Below, piece after piece: positions 7,766-14,891 of a DNA stretch of 64,000 bases. The first letter of the stretch is position 1. Every line of letters begins with the position of its first letter. This DNA comes from an uncultured Clostridia bacterium (GTDB lineage: Bacteria; Bacillota; Clostridia; Christensenellales; Borkfalkiaceae): NCBI GenBank assembly GCA_934271275.1, contig CAKQRD010000003.1, forward strand, positions 1 to 64,000. The letters run 5' to 3'. A program made the translations under genes and the position numbers. The notes beneath the pieces are model-generated. The model did not search any database, was not told where the DNA came from, and worked only from the letters and a program-made list of their open reading frames with translations.

Positions 7766-9026
7766 AGGCATTCGCATAGACAATTTTTATCCGCATACGG
7801 TCACAGGAAAAACGGATGATTCGTTCATAGGACTAAAATTCAAGGGTAATGAAATTCATTTTTATTACCCGGAAACCTATCGTTTTTCAACGGAAAGTCC
7901 TCATGTTCGAAGTGATATTGTTGACCTATTAAGGACCATAGGGATTGCAAAGACATCGTCATCGCAGTTGTCGAGTGCTTACAATAAGGCAACGGGCGAA
8001 GGAGATTTCGCGCTTTTATCCTATTTGTGGGTGATAAAGGACTTCCTTGCAAATGGGTTCTATGTGAATAGAGAAAAAATCTATAAAACTAATCAGTCCG
8101 GTAGAATTGATTGGAAACGGACAATGCAGTCACAAGCGATTGTCTCCAATGGCAATGTCATTTTTCCAAATATAACGGTATCGGTAAAGAATGCCGTAGA
8201 CAATTTGCTGGTAGAAATTCACAGGTTCTGTGTAAAACGAAGTATTGACTACATAGGGTGGCTATTCAACCTTAATTCGAGTTTTATCCAAATACCGCAG
8301 TACAATGACTCGATAAAGAAATTATATATTGCCACTTTGAAAAAAGAACTGGACCATACATTTGATGATGACAAAAGATTGCGTTTGAAACACCTATTAA
8401 ATGTTGTGACAGGACTTGATTCAACAAGCAATAATAAAGAATTTGTATATGGGGTTGACTCGTATTACTATATCTTCGAAAGAATGATAGATGCGATATT
8501 TGGCACGGAAAAAGATCTCCATGATTTTTATCCAAAAACGAAATGGCAGTTGGTAAAAAATAACTTTAGGGAGACAGATAGTAGTAATTTACGTCCTGAT
8601 ACAATCCTTGTTAACGGTGAAGATGTTTATATACTTGATTCTAAGTTCTATAGATTCGGTTTTACCGGAAGAGAGAAAGACCTTCCGGATACGACATCAA
8701 TACAAAAGCAAATAACATATGGCGATTATATCAAGCGTAATGTAAAGATTTCAATAAAAAATATTTATAATGCATTTTTGTTGCCATATGACAAAAAGCG
8801 CGAAGTGTTTAAGTCCAACGACAACCTTCAGTATATAGGCTTTGCAAAGTCTACATGGAAGGATAATTCGGAGGAATATGAGTTTGTACATGCTTTCTTG
8901 ATAGACCTTAAGCATGTTGTTAAGACATGGAACAGGTTTAATCATAAGGAAGATGTTGAAACCTTAATATCTGCAATAAACGAGCAAAGTGACAGGATAA
9001 ATCAGTTGCTTGCAGAAGAGGTGTGA
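7749..9026 (+). CDS. LlaJI/McrC-type restriction endonuclease subunit
   Basis: This protein has 425 residues from the ATG at 7749, chosen because GAGGT at 7736-7740 precedes it; an in-frame upstream ATG at 7710 lacks a comparable site. A PD-(D/E)xK nuclease core is visible: P283-D284, then 12 residues later the strand VYILDSK with D297 and K299, followed by a conserved Q (QKQITYGDY). This matches the RE_LlaJI nuclease family, which works with an McrB-like GTPase. Overlap with the mcrB-like gene supports equal co-expression. The family name is from memory of the arrangement; the nuclease call itself is firmer. Confidence 0.82.
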   Translation: MESLNKGIRIDNFYPHTVTGKTDDSFIGLKFKGNEIHFYYPETYRFSTESPHVRSDIVDLLRTIGIAKTSSSQLSSAYNKATGEGDFALLSYLWVIKDFLANGFYVNREKIYKTNQSGRIDWKRTMQSQAIVSNGNVIFPNITVSVKNAVDNLLVEIHRFCVKRSIDYIGWLFNLNSSFIQIPQYNDSIKKLYIATLKKELDHTFDDDKRLRLKHLLNVVTGLDSTSNNKEFVYGVDSYYYIFERMIDAIFGTEKDLHDFYPKTKWQLVKNNFRETDSSNLRPDTILVNGEDVYILDSKFYRFGFTGREKDLPDTTSIQKQITYGDYIKRNVKISIKNIYNAFLLPYDKKREVFKSNDNLQYIGFAKSTWKDNSEEYEFVHAFLIDLKHVVKTWNRFNHKEDVETLISAINEQSDRINQLLAEEV

Positions 9027-9028
9027 AA

Positions 9029-10000
9029 ATGTTACTGGATAGGTTGATTATTAAAGGCAACGAAATCAAAGAGCCGGGGTTGTTTGGCAGAACGGTATAT
9101 GTAATCAAAGGGAACGAAATTAAAGAACCGGGATTTTTAGGTAAAACCGTTTATGTCATCAAGGGCGATGAAATCCATGAGCCGGGTTTTTTAGGTAAGA
9201 CTTTGTATGTTGTTAAGGAAAATGAGATACGCACTCCCGGTTGGTTCGGTCAAACGGTTGCACAAACCAAAGATGACGGAACGATTAAGTATAATAAACC
9301 AAAGGCTCCGACTAAAAAAGCAAACAACGATGATAATGATTCTCAACCACCCAAACAAATCGATAGGCCACAAGAGCTGCCGATTATAGAAGAGTCCCTT
9401 GATGAATTGCAGCAGCGTTTAGAAACCGAACAGGGCTGTATCGTAGATTATTCGAACTGTAACCCAGAAAAGAAGACATACACAGTTCCCCAAAAGTATA
9501 AAAAATTGCAGGCTATTGCACCTGCATTGAAATTAGAAACAATAAAAATACATGCCGACGTTGCTTTGATTGTTGCAAGAAATGTCAGGGTGTTAAAGGG
9601 CTTTGTTGTAGACGCGGCCAATCGATATTATTCGGAAGAGGATGGCATATTATATAACAAAGCAAAGACTGTTCTTGTAAGAGTTCCGTTAGGCTACGAT
9701 ATTTCGACATTGACTATTCCCAACACGGTAAAAGTCATTGGCGAGAGTGCCTTTAGCGGTTGTACTATGGGTGCATACATAGTTCCTTCAACAGTCACAA
9801 GCATAGGTAATGGAGCTTTCGCGTACTGCAAAAGATTCAAAAGCATTTTCATTCCGAAAACGGTAATCTCGATCGGCAAAGGGGCATTTGAACTTGATAA
9901 TTCAGTGCAAATAATGACAGACATAGAAAACCGCCCGCCTAAATGGGACATAGACGAATCGCAGCATAAACCGATTAGGTGGGGATGTCAAGAAGAATAA
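9029..10000 (+). CDS. Tandem-repeat plus BspA-type leucine-rich repeat protein
   Basis: This protein has 323 residues and begins three bases after the nuclease stop; a GTG at 9023 is also possible. The N-terminal ~75 residues are four imperfect 19-residue repeats of the form IKGNEIKEPGFLGKTVYV. A charged low-complexity linker (K, N, D, P) follows, then a C-terminal region (~150-300) with BspA/LRR_5-type repeats (LTIPNTVKVIGESAFSGC, VPSTVTSIGNGAFAYC). No signal peptide is seen, so it is probably cytosolic. It may be an accessory or scaffold of the restriction system; no function is known to me. Confidence 0.75.
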   Translation: MLLDRLIIKGNEIKEPGLFGRTVYVIKGNEIKEPGFLGKTVYVIKGDEIHEPGFLGKTLYVVKENEIRTPGWFGQTVAQTKDDGTIKYNKPKAPTKKANNDDNDSQPPKQIDRPQELPIIEESLDELQQRLETEQGCIVDYSNCNPEKKTYTVPQKYKKLQAIAPALKLETIKIHADVALIVARNVRVLKGFVVDAANRYYSEEDGILYNKAKTVLVRVPLGYDISTLTIPNTVKVIGESAFSGCTMGAYIVPSTVTSIGNGAFAYCKRFKSIFIPKTVISIGKGAFELDNSVQIMTDIENRPPKWDIDESQHKPIRWGCQEE

Positions 10001-10013
10001 CATTACAAGAATT

Positions 10014-10046
10014 AACGCGCTGTTTGGGAAATCCCAGATAGCGCGT
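10014..10046 (+). terminator. Terminator of the restriction-modification operon
   Basis: AACGCGCT and TTGGGA pair with TCCCA and AGCGCGTT between 10014 and 10040, followed by the T-rich TTTCTTTATTTT. It may serve the convergent minus-strand gene as well. Confidence 0.7.
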
Positions 10047-10051
10047 TTTCT

Positions 10052-10555
10052 TTATTTTCGGTCAACTTTGATGATGTCGACTAATTTGCCTTTGGCTTTG
10101 GCATACTGAATTGTGTGCCAAGTACCGCCAGATTGCTCACCATTCCAAATGGCAAGCACCAAGTCGGAGTGATCTACCATATAATCGTTCCGCACGAGCA
10201 TGCAGGCACGGAAGTAGTGGTCATTGACCAACGTAACCTTGTCTGCTTTATCAAGGATAGCCTTGTATCGCGCCGTTTCGGTGGGAGACCATTTCAAGGT
10301 CTGATTCGGACAGGGGATAGCGCATTCCAACTTGACGTCAAGGTCGTAATGCTCCCTAAATTGAATGACAGTTTCGGCAAAGTCCATATCGACGCCGAGA
10401 GCCATTCCGGTAATAAAATGGTCATAGCCATTTTCAAGATAGTCAGCAATAGTGCAAGCAAGGGACTCGATATACTCATCGTAATCGGGTCCTTCTTTTT
10501 TATAACCCCAAGGCAACTTTGCGGGCCGATGCCCGGTAACGCACACAGTCTTCAT
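10052..10555 (-). CDS. DUF1273/YpsA-like SLOG-family protein
   Basis: This protein has 167 residues. It has the Rossmann-like fold typical of DUF1273: VCVTGHRPAKLPWG at the N-terminus, then HFITGMALGVDMDFAETVI, then VLAIWNGEQSGGTWHTIQYAKAKGK near the end. SLOG proteins (DprA, LOG, YpsA) bind nucleotides or nucleotide-derived ligands, and several act in antiviral signalling. It is encoded alone on the minus strand between the restriction operon and the phage regulators, with its own promoter. Start: the minus-strand GAAAGGAG site lies 8 bases before ATG. Confidence 0.85.
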   Translation of the reverse strand: MKTVCVTGHRPAKLPWGYKKEGPDYDEYIESLACTIADYLENGYDHFITGMALGVDMDFAETVIQFREHYDLDVKLECAIPCPNQTLKWSPTETARYKAILDKADKVTLVNDHYFRACMLVRNDYMVDHSDLVLAIWNGEQSGGTWHTIQYAKAKGKLVDIIKVDRK

Positions 10556-10576
10556 AATTCGCTCCTTTCATAAACG

Positions 10577-10605
10577 ATTATACCAAAATACTGGGCGAAA
10601 ATCAA
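10577..10605 (-). promoter_or_regulatory. Sigma-A promoter of the DUF1273 gene
   Basis: On the minus strand TTGATT (10600-10605) and TATAAT (10577-10582) are spaced by 17 bases. GTTTAGTA/TACTAAAC half-sites at 10608-10615, 10651-10656 and 10669-10676 lie between this and the XRE gene and could be its operators. Confidence 0.7.
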
Positions 10606-10692
10606 GCAATACTAAACTTACGCACAGCATTTTCAAAAAGAAAAAGTTTATACTAAATGCATAGCCAAAGTTTAGTAAAAGGAGGAGCAGTC

Positions 10693-10932
10693 ATGACAAT
10701 AGCAGAAGCCCTGTCAGCGAGATTGACGGAACTGATGGAAGAAAAGCATTTGACCGCATACCGCCTTTCAATGCTTACGGGCGTGAATCAAACAACGATA
10801 GGGGATATCAAACACAAACGCAATGTGGCGGTCAATGTCCGCGTGCTTTTTGAGTTATGCCAAGGGTTAGGCATTGAAATCGTGGAGTTCTTCAATAGTC
10901 CGCTATTTGCTACCGAAAACATCATAGATTAA
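10693..10932 (+). CDS. XRE-family phage regulator
   Basis: This helix-turn-helix protein has 79 residues (YRLSMLTGVNQTTIGDIKHKRNVAVNVRVL). The ATG at 10693 is chosen because GGAGGAG at 10681-10687 sits 5 bases upstream; an earlier in-frame ATG at 10657 has none. It faces away from the DUF1273 gene with TTTAGTA half-sites in between, the usual arrangement of an autoregulated repressor. The C-terminal LCQGLGIEIVEFFNSPLF resembles Cro/CI-type proteins of Firmicutes phages. Confidence 0.85.
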   Translation: MTIAEALSARLTELMEEKHLTAYRLSMLTGVNQTTIGDIKHKRNVAVNVRVLFELCQGLGIEIVEFFNSPLFATENIID

Positions 10933-10956
10933 GTAAATCATGACAAATATTTTAGT

Positions 10957-10990
10957 GGGGTGTGCATGTTCTTGCACACCCCTATTTTTA
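10957..10990 (+). terminator. Rho-independent terminator after the XRE gene
   Basis: GGGGTGTGCA at 10957-10966 pairs with TGCACACCCC at 10973-10982, followed by TATTTTTATA. Confidence 0.85.
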
Positions 10991-11004
10991 TACCTTTCAG
11001 GCTC

Positions 11005-11033
11005 TTGACAGTGAAAGTGAAAATGGATATAAT
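11005..11033 (+). promoter_or_regulatory. Consensus sigma-A promoter before the LexA-like gene
   Basis: TTGACA (11005-11010), 17 bases and TATAAT (11028-11033) are a perfect match to consensus. An 8-bp inverted repeat AACGGACG-gag-CGTCCGTT at 11046-11064, just downstream, is a likely operator for a LexA/CI-like repressor. Confidence 0.85.
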
Positions 11034-11089
11034 AAAGGTATCAAAAACGGACGGAGCGTCCGTTATTGAAAAAGTGAGGGCCATCACGA

Positions 11090-11698
11090 ATGCAAACGAA
11101 GAAACCAGACTTGACGAACAAAATTAAACACTTTATTGAAGAGTATTATGGTCAGTACGGGACAAGCCCGTCCATCAGGTGTATAGCGGAGAACGTCGGT
11201 TGCAGCAAGAGCAACGTAACGATATACATCGACTATCTAAAAGAGCAAGGACTCTTGGAAATAGGAGAAGACGGATACGAAACCGAAGTGACGCGAGCGA
11301 CCGAAACGAACGTTGTTGCCGTGCCGAGACTCGGATACGTGCCTTGTGGACCGTTATCGGAAGAGTATGAGTGCATAGACGGATACGTCAGACTCCCGGC
11401 ATCGTTTGTAGGAAATGCGAAGAAGTGTTTCCTACTGACGGCTTGTGGAAACTCGATGATAGACGCAGGCATTCATGACGGAGACCTCGTGCTTGTCAGA
11501 CAACAAGAAACGGCGAACTATAACGACATCGTAGTCGCACTCGTAGACAATGAAGTGACGCTCAAGCGCTATCGCCCGGATTTGGCGAACCGAAGGATTA
11601 TTTTGCACCCGGAGAACAAACGAATGAAAGACATCGTAGTAGAAGAGTGCAAAATACAAGGCGTAGCCACCAAAGTAATCAAAAATTTAGAAAGTTAA
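11090..11698 (+). CDS. LexA-like repressor with S24 autopeptidase domain
   Basis: This protein has 202 residues. The N-terminal ~65 residues are a LexA-type winged helix (KIKHFIEEYYGQYGTSPSIRCIAENVGCS). The C-terminal S24 domain carries the catalytic Ser in GNSM (~121) and Lys in VTLKRY (~157). The self-cleavage region reads PRLGYVPCGP, so the scissile bond would be Cys-Gly in place of the usual Ala-Gly. This is the likely prophage master repressor that is inactivated on DNA damage, controlling the operon downstream. Confidence 0.9.
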   Translation: MQTKKPDLTNKIKHFIEEYYGQYGTSPSIRCIAENVGCSKSNVTIYIDYLKEQGLLEIGEDGYETEVTRATETNVVAVPRLGYVPCGPLSEEYECIDGYVRLPASFVGNAKKCFLLTACGNSMIDAGIHDGDLVLVRQQETANYNDIVVALVDNEVTLKRYRPDLANRRIILHPENKRMKDIVVEECKIQGVATKVIKNLES

Positions 11699-11712
11699 AA
11701 GAGGAGGATAAC

Positions 11713-11916
11713 ATGAGAACTCAAAAACATTGCGGTCGATGCGGCCAAAGACTTGATATCGAGTACGAAGTCGATGTCCCCGTCAGCCTTGATTGTCCGA
11801 AGTGCAAAGCGCACATGATATGGACGTTTGATAAAAACGGAGACTTTGACGAGATCGTGAGATACAAAGACGGCGATGAAATAATCGAAGAAACAACAAG
11901 AGTGGAAATGCCATGA
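11713..11916 (+). CDS. Small zinc-ribbon protein
   Basis: This protein has 67 residues and two CxxC pairs (HCGRCG near residue 7 and LDCPKC near 31) that form a zinc ribbon. The acidic C-terminal half has no known fold. The start is placed at the ATG preceded by GAGGAGG at 11701-11707. It overlaps the next gene by four bases. Such proteins are common in phage early operons; no specific function is known. Confidence 0.75.
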   Translation: MRTQKHCGRCGQRLDIEYEVDVPVSLDCPKCKAHMIWTFDKNGDFDEIVRYKDGDEIIEETTRVEMP

Positions 11917-12098
11917 CGTATGATGCAAAATGCCCGATATGCGGCAAACTTAACAAGGACATGTACCTCGAAGAAACCGAGGGAAGATTTATCTGCGACA
12001 AATGCGGAAATGAAATTGAGATTCCGCAATTCAAAAAGCCGAAACGGATACCTATCTATGATAGCCGAACGCTTGTCGCAGCCTTAAATAATCGTTAA
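11913..12098 (+). CDS. Small zinc-ribbon protein
   Basis: This protein has 61 residues and CPICGK plus CDKCGN pairs about 20 residues apart, a rubredoxin-like zinc ribbon. It is translationally coupled (ATGA) to the preceding zinc-ribbon gene. Function unknown. Confidence 0.75.
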   Translation: MTYDAKCPICGKLNKDMYLEETEGRFICDKCGNEIEIPQFKKPKRIPIYDSRTLVAALNNR

Positions 12099-12101
12099 GC
12101 T

Positions 12102-12201
12102 CAACGGACACAGCCCCGTTCCGATGAGTGTGTATACGAAGGATACAGCGGCTTTTCTACTTCTGTGTAGGAAGTCCCGACCGCACAATAGCAGTAGAAA
12201 A
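12102..12201 (+). promoter_or_regulatory. Structured leader with competing hairpins
   Basis: Three helices follow each other: AACGG/CCGTT (12105-12121), GTATAC/GTATCC-type pairing near 12132-12146, and GCGG...CCGC (12148-12184) enclosing CTTTTCTAC/GTAGGAAG. TTTTCTACT at 12153-12161 can pair instead with AGTAGAAAA at 12193-12201 (nine perfect pairs). The region lies just before the ribosome binding site of the third zinc-ribbon gene. It could be a regulatory leader or small RNA. Confidence 0.4.
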
Positions 12202-12249
12202 AATCCAGAACCGAAGTATCAAAGGGAGAGAGGAGGCAATATAACAACT

Positions 12250-12456
12250 ATGCACTTTAAAGATGGCGATGTCCCTATAAAATGGGTGTGCCTTAACTGC
12301 TGCAATATCATTGTAGGCTTTCAAGGCGAAGACGGTCTTACGCGAATAAAGTGTCCGCACTGCGGCACGGTAACTGTATCAAAGCCAATCAGCAGACGTC
12401 ACGTCCAAGTGGATGTGTTCGCACCGCAAGGTCAAGAACTGTTACGCTCTAACTAA
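12250..12456 (+). CDS. Small zinc-ribbon protein
   Basis: This protein has 68 residues and CLNCC plus CPHCGT pairs around a beta-hairpin (VGFQGEDGLTRIKCPHCG). The start at 12250 is preferred to the long in-frame extension from 12124, because that extension is the structured leader and GAGGAGG at 12230-12236 lies before 12250, although with a rather long spacer. Function unknown. Confidence 0.6.
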   Translation: MHFKDGDVPIKWVCLNCCNIIVGFQGEDGLTRIKCPHCGTVTVSKPISRRHVQVDVFAPQGQELLRSN

Positions 12457-12555
12457 ATAAACTTGCGAAATGAACTTGGTCGGTCTGAAACAGGGACAAT
12501 GTAAAACCAAGACAACCAAATTGCATTAAAGCGGTAGGTTAAACCAGTATTGAGA

Positions 12556-12610
12556 GGCCACCGATTAACGAAATCCGAATAGGAGAGTAGTTAGTCGGTG
12601 GCCTTTTTAT
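12556..12610 (+). terminator. Rho-independent terminator of the repressor/zinc-ribbon operon
   Basis: GGCCACCGA at 12556-12564 pairs with TCGGTGGCC at 12595-12603, followed by TTTTTATTTT. The loop is about 30 bases. The ~100 bases before it hold a CTTGGT/ACCAAG hairpin (12475-12513) and no gene. Confidence 0.75.
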
Positions 12611-12719
12611 TTTCCCCAAAACAAATTCAAAAAAATTGAAAATAATTTTTCAAACCGTAGAAAACCCCAACGGTTTGACCTTTAGAATACAGCCATCAAG
12701 AGCAAAGGAGGTGAGATAA

Positions 12720-13052
12720 GTGAAAGCGAATGAACGACGCATGGCGATATTAGAAGCCTTATGCGAGAGAAAACGCGAACAAGTGGCAAACTTGGCATTC
12801 GAGTTCGGCGTGACGGAATGGACGATTCGCCAAGACATTCTGACGCTTTCCTTATCTTACCCGGTCTACACGGTGCAAGGACATGGTGGTGGCGTGTACA
12901 TAGCCGATGGATACCGACTGGGGAAAAAGTATTTCTCCCAAAAACAATCCGAGTTTCTTGAAAGAATCGCAGAAGGGCTCACGGGAGAAGACTTGGAAAT
13001 GATGAAAGGCATTCTCAAGACATTCAAAGAGCCGAAGAGAGGTAATAAGTGA
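12720..13052 (+). CDS. DeoR-type HTH protein
   Basis: This protein has 110 residues, with a GTG start preceded by AAAGGAGGTGAG. An N-terminal winged helix (MAILEALCERKREQVANLAFEFGVTEWTIRQDI) of the DeoR/HTH_11 kind is followed by a wing and a short helical tail, with no effector-binding domain. It overlaps the next gene by four bases (GTGA). It opens the replication operon and probably regulates early phage transcription. Confidence 0.75.
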   Translation: MKANERRMAILEALCERKREQVANLAFEFGVTEWTIRQDILTLSLSYPVYTVQGHGGGVYIADGYRLGKKYFSQKQSEFLERIAEGLTGEDLEMMKGILKTFKEPKRGNK

Positions 13053-13276
13053 AAGTAAATACAAAGAAATTCATCCGAATGGTAAAGGACGAATGCGGAA
13101 GTCTGGCACTGTTCTGTATCGAGTTCGAAATCAGTAGGGCGGAACTTGCGGCAATACTGCTCGGCGGACTTTCGTTCAGTTATGAGCAGAGCGAACGAAT
13201 GATGAACGCATTCGGCGCGGAGAAGATGTCCAAGGTCATCGACTGGGAGGGAATGAATGTACGCTGTCCGATCTAA
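13049..13276 (+). CDS. Small phage protein, possible HTH
   Basis: This protein has 75 residues and a GTG start overlapping the upstream stop. Residues ~25-60 (EFEISRAELAAILLGGLSFSYEQSERMMNAFG) resemble a degenerate Cro/CI helix-turn-helix. The last 20 bases overlap the helicase gene. Function unknown. Confidence 0.6.
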   Translation: MKVNTKKFIRMVKDECGSLALFCIEFEISRAELAAILLGGLSFSYEQSERMMNAFGAEKMSKVIDWEGMNVRCPI

Positions 13277-14891
13277 CGAAACCATACGCATCTACGATTC
13301 GTTTGCATATCGAGGGAGCATTAAGGATATGCAGGACAGGTTCTACGATGCGGATGATAAGTGTTGGGTAGTCCCGCTCACGAAAGAAAATGTAGCAACG
13401 CTCGGACTGCTCGGAGCAACGCTTGACGAAGAATTACAGGCTTTGACGGCGGATAGCGCGGACACCAAAGGAAATGCCGAACCGACCATAAAACCGCCGA
13501 TTAAGGGCAGTCTTTACAGCCACCAAGTAAAGGCATACAATTTCGCGCTAAAACAGTTTGATACGGGCAAAGCGGTAGCGTTCCTGATGGATATGGGAAC
13601 GGGCAAGACAATCACGACTATTGCGCTAATAGGGGCGTTAAACAGTCAAAAGCGTATCGGTAAAGTGCTTGTTGTGTCACCAAAGTCCATAGTCGGTGTG
13701 TGGGAAGAAGAGTTCCAAAAGTTTGCGGATTATCGGTATGCGCTGACGATTTTGGACGGCTCGATAGCCAAGAAAAAAGCAGCGTTCGGGTATATGAAAG
13801 GCTCGGCATTGCAGGTCATAGTCGTGAACTACGAATCGGCTTGGCGGCTCGAAACGGAGATAGAAAAGTGGAATCCCGACATGATTGTCTGCGATGAATC
13901 GTCCAAGATTAAGAACCCGACCACGGCGCAGTCCAAGGCACTACATAAACTCGGCAAGAAGACAAAATTCAACGTCATACTCACGGGAACTCCCGTCACG
14001 AACAATCCGCTGGACTTCTTTTCGCAGTATAAGTTCTTGGACGAAGAGATACTCGGACCGTCCTACTACTTATTCCGCAACCGCTATGCCGTGATGGGCG
14101 GTTATCAGAACCACCAAATCGTAGGGTACAACCATCTCCCGGAACTCGTTGAAAAGGTGCATAAGATAGCGTTCCGAATCAAGATACAGGACGCAGTCGA
14201 CTTGCCGCCGTTCATAGACGAAGTGAGGACGATAAAACTCGAACCGAAAGCCGAGGCGGTGTATCGGATGATAGAAGAGGACTGCTACGCTCAACTCTCC
14301 GCCGATGCGGAAGTGACGGCAAGGAACATTCTGACGCAGCTTTTAAGACTGTCGCAATGCACGGGCGGGTTTATCCGTGATGATTCAACCGCCAAGCCGC
14401 AGACAGTAAGTACGGCAAAGATAGAGGCTCTCGAAGACATCATCGATAGTTGCGTGGAAGAAGATAAAAAGGTGGTCGTGTTCGCACGGTTCGTCCCGGA
14501 AATTGAAGCCATAAAAGCAATGCTTGAAAAGAAAAAGTTGGGCTATAGGTTGATTTACGGAGCAACGAAGGATAGAGCGGAGCAAGTGAAAGACTTCCAA
14601 GAGAACCCGGATGTAAAAGTGTTCGTGGGACAACTTCAAACCACGGGAATGGGACTAACGCTGACGGCGGCAAGCGTGGCGGTGTTCTATTCGTTGGACT
14701 TCTCTTATGCGAATTATGAGCAGAGCCGAGCAAGAATTCACCGAATCGGACAGAAAGAGAAGTGTCTATACATTCATCTCGTGGCGAAGAACACGGTGGA
14801 TGAAAAGATAATGAACGCATTAAAGCACAAAGGCGATATTGCGAAACTGATGGTAGATAACTGGAGGACGTTACTGCATGGGAAAGTTTAA
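13257..14891 (+). CDS. Phage SNF2/DEAD-like helicase
   Basis: This superfamily 2 DNA-dependent ATPase has 544 residues. It has an N-terminal single-domain extension (~1-80), motif I MDMGTGKT (111-118), motif II CDESSKIKN (~213), motif III LTGTP, and C-terminal motifs V and VI including QSRARIHRIGQ. This SNF2-like form without an extra recognition domain is common in siphovirus replication modules, where it is thought to remodel replication or recombination intermediates. It overlaps the HNH-fusion gene by 14 bases. Confidence 0.92.
   Translation: MYAVRSNETIRIYDSFAYRGSIKDMQDRFYDADDKCWVVPLTKENVATLGLLGATLDEELQALTADSADTKGNAEPTIKPPIKGSLYSHQVKAYNFALKQFDTGKAVAFLMDMGTGKTITTIALIGALNSQKRIGKVLVVSPKSIVGVWEEEFQKFADYRYALTILDGSIAKKKAAFGYMKGSALQVIVVNYESAWRLETEIEKWNPDMIVCDESSKIKNPTTAQSKALHKLGKKTKFNVILTGTPVTNNPLDFFSQYKFLDEEILGPSYYLFRNRYAVMGGYQNHQIVGYNHLPELVEKVHKIAFRIKIQDAVDLPPFIDEVRTIKLEPKAEAVYRMIEEDCYAQLSADAEVTARNILTQLLRLSQCTGGFIRDDSTAKPQTVSTAKIEALEDIIDSCVEEDKKVVVFARFVPEIEAIKAMLEKKKLGYRLIYGATKDRAEQVKDFQENPDVKVFVGQLQTTGMGLTLTAASVAVFYSLDFSYANYEQSRARIHRIGQKEKCLYIHLVAKNTVDEKIMNALKHKGDIAKLMVDNWRTLLHGKV

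Noticed and set aside
6896..7783. 295-codon minus-strand frame
   Set aside because: Shadow of the mcrB-like gene; low-complexity translation.
12124..12249. N-terminal extension of the third zinc-ribbon gene
   Set aside because: Covers the structured leader; residues are not protein-like and a ribosome binding site lies further down.
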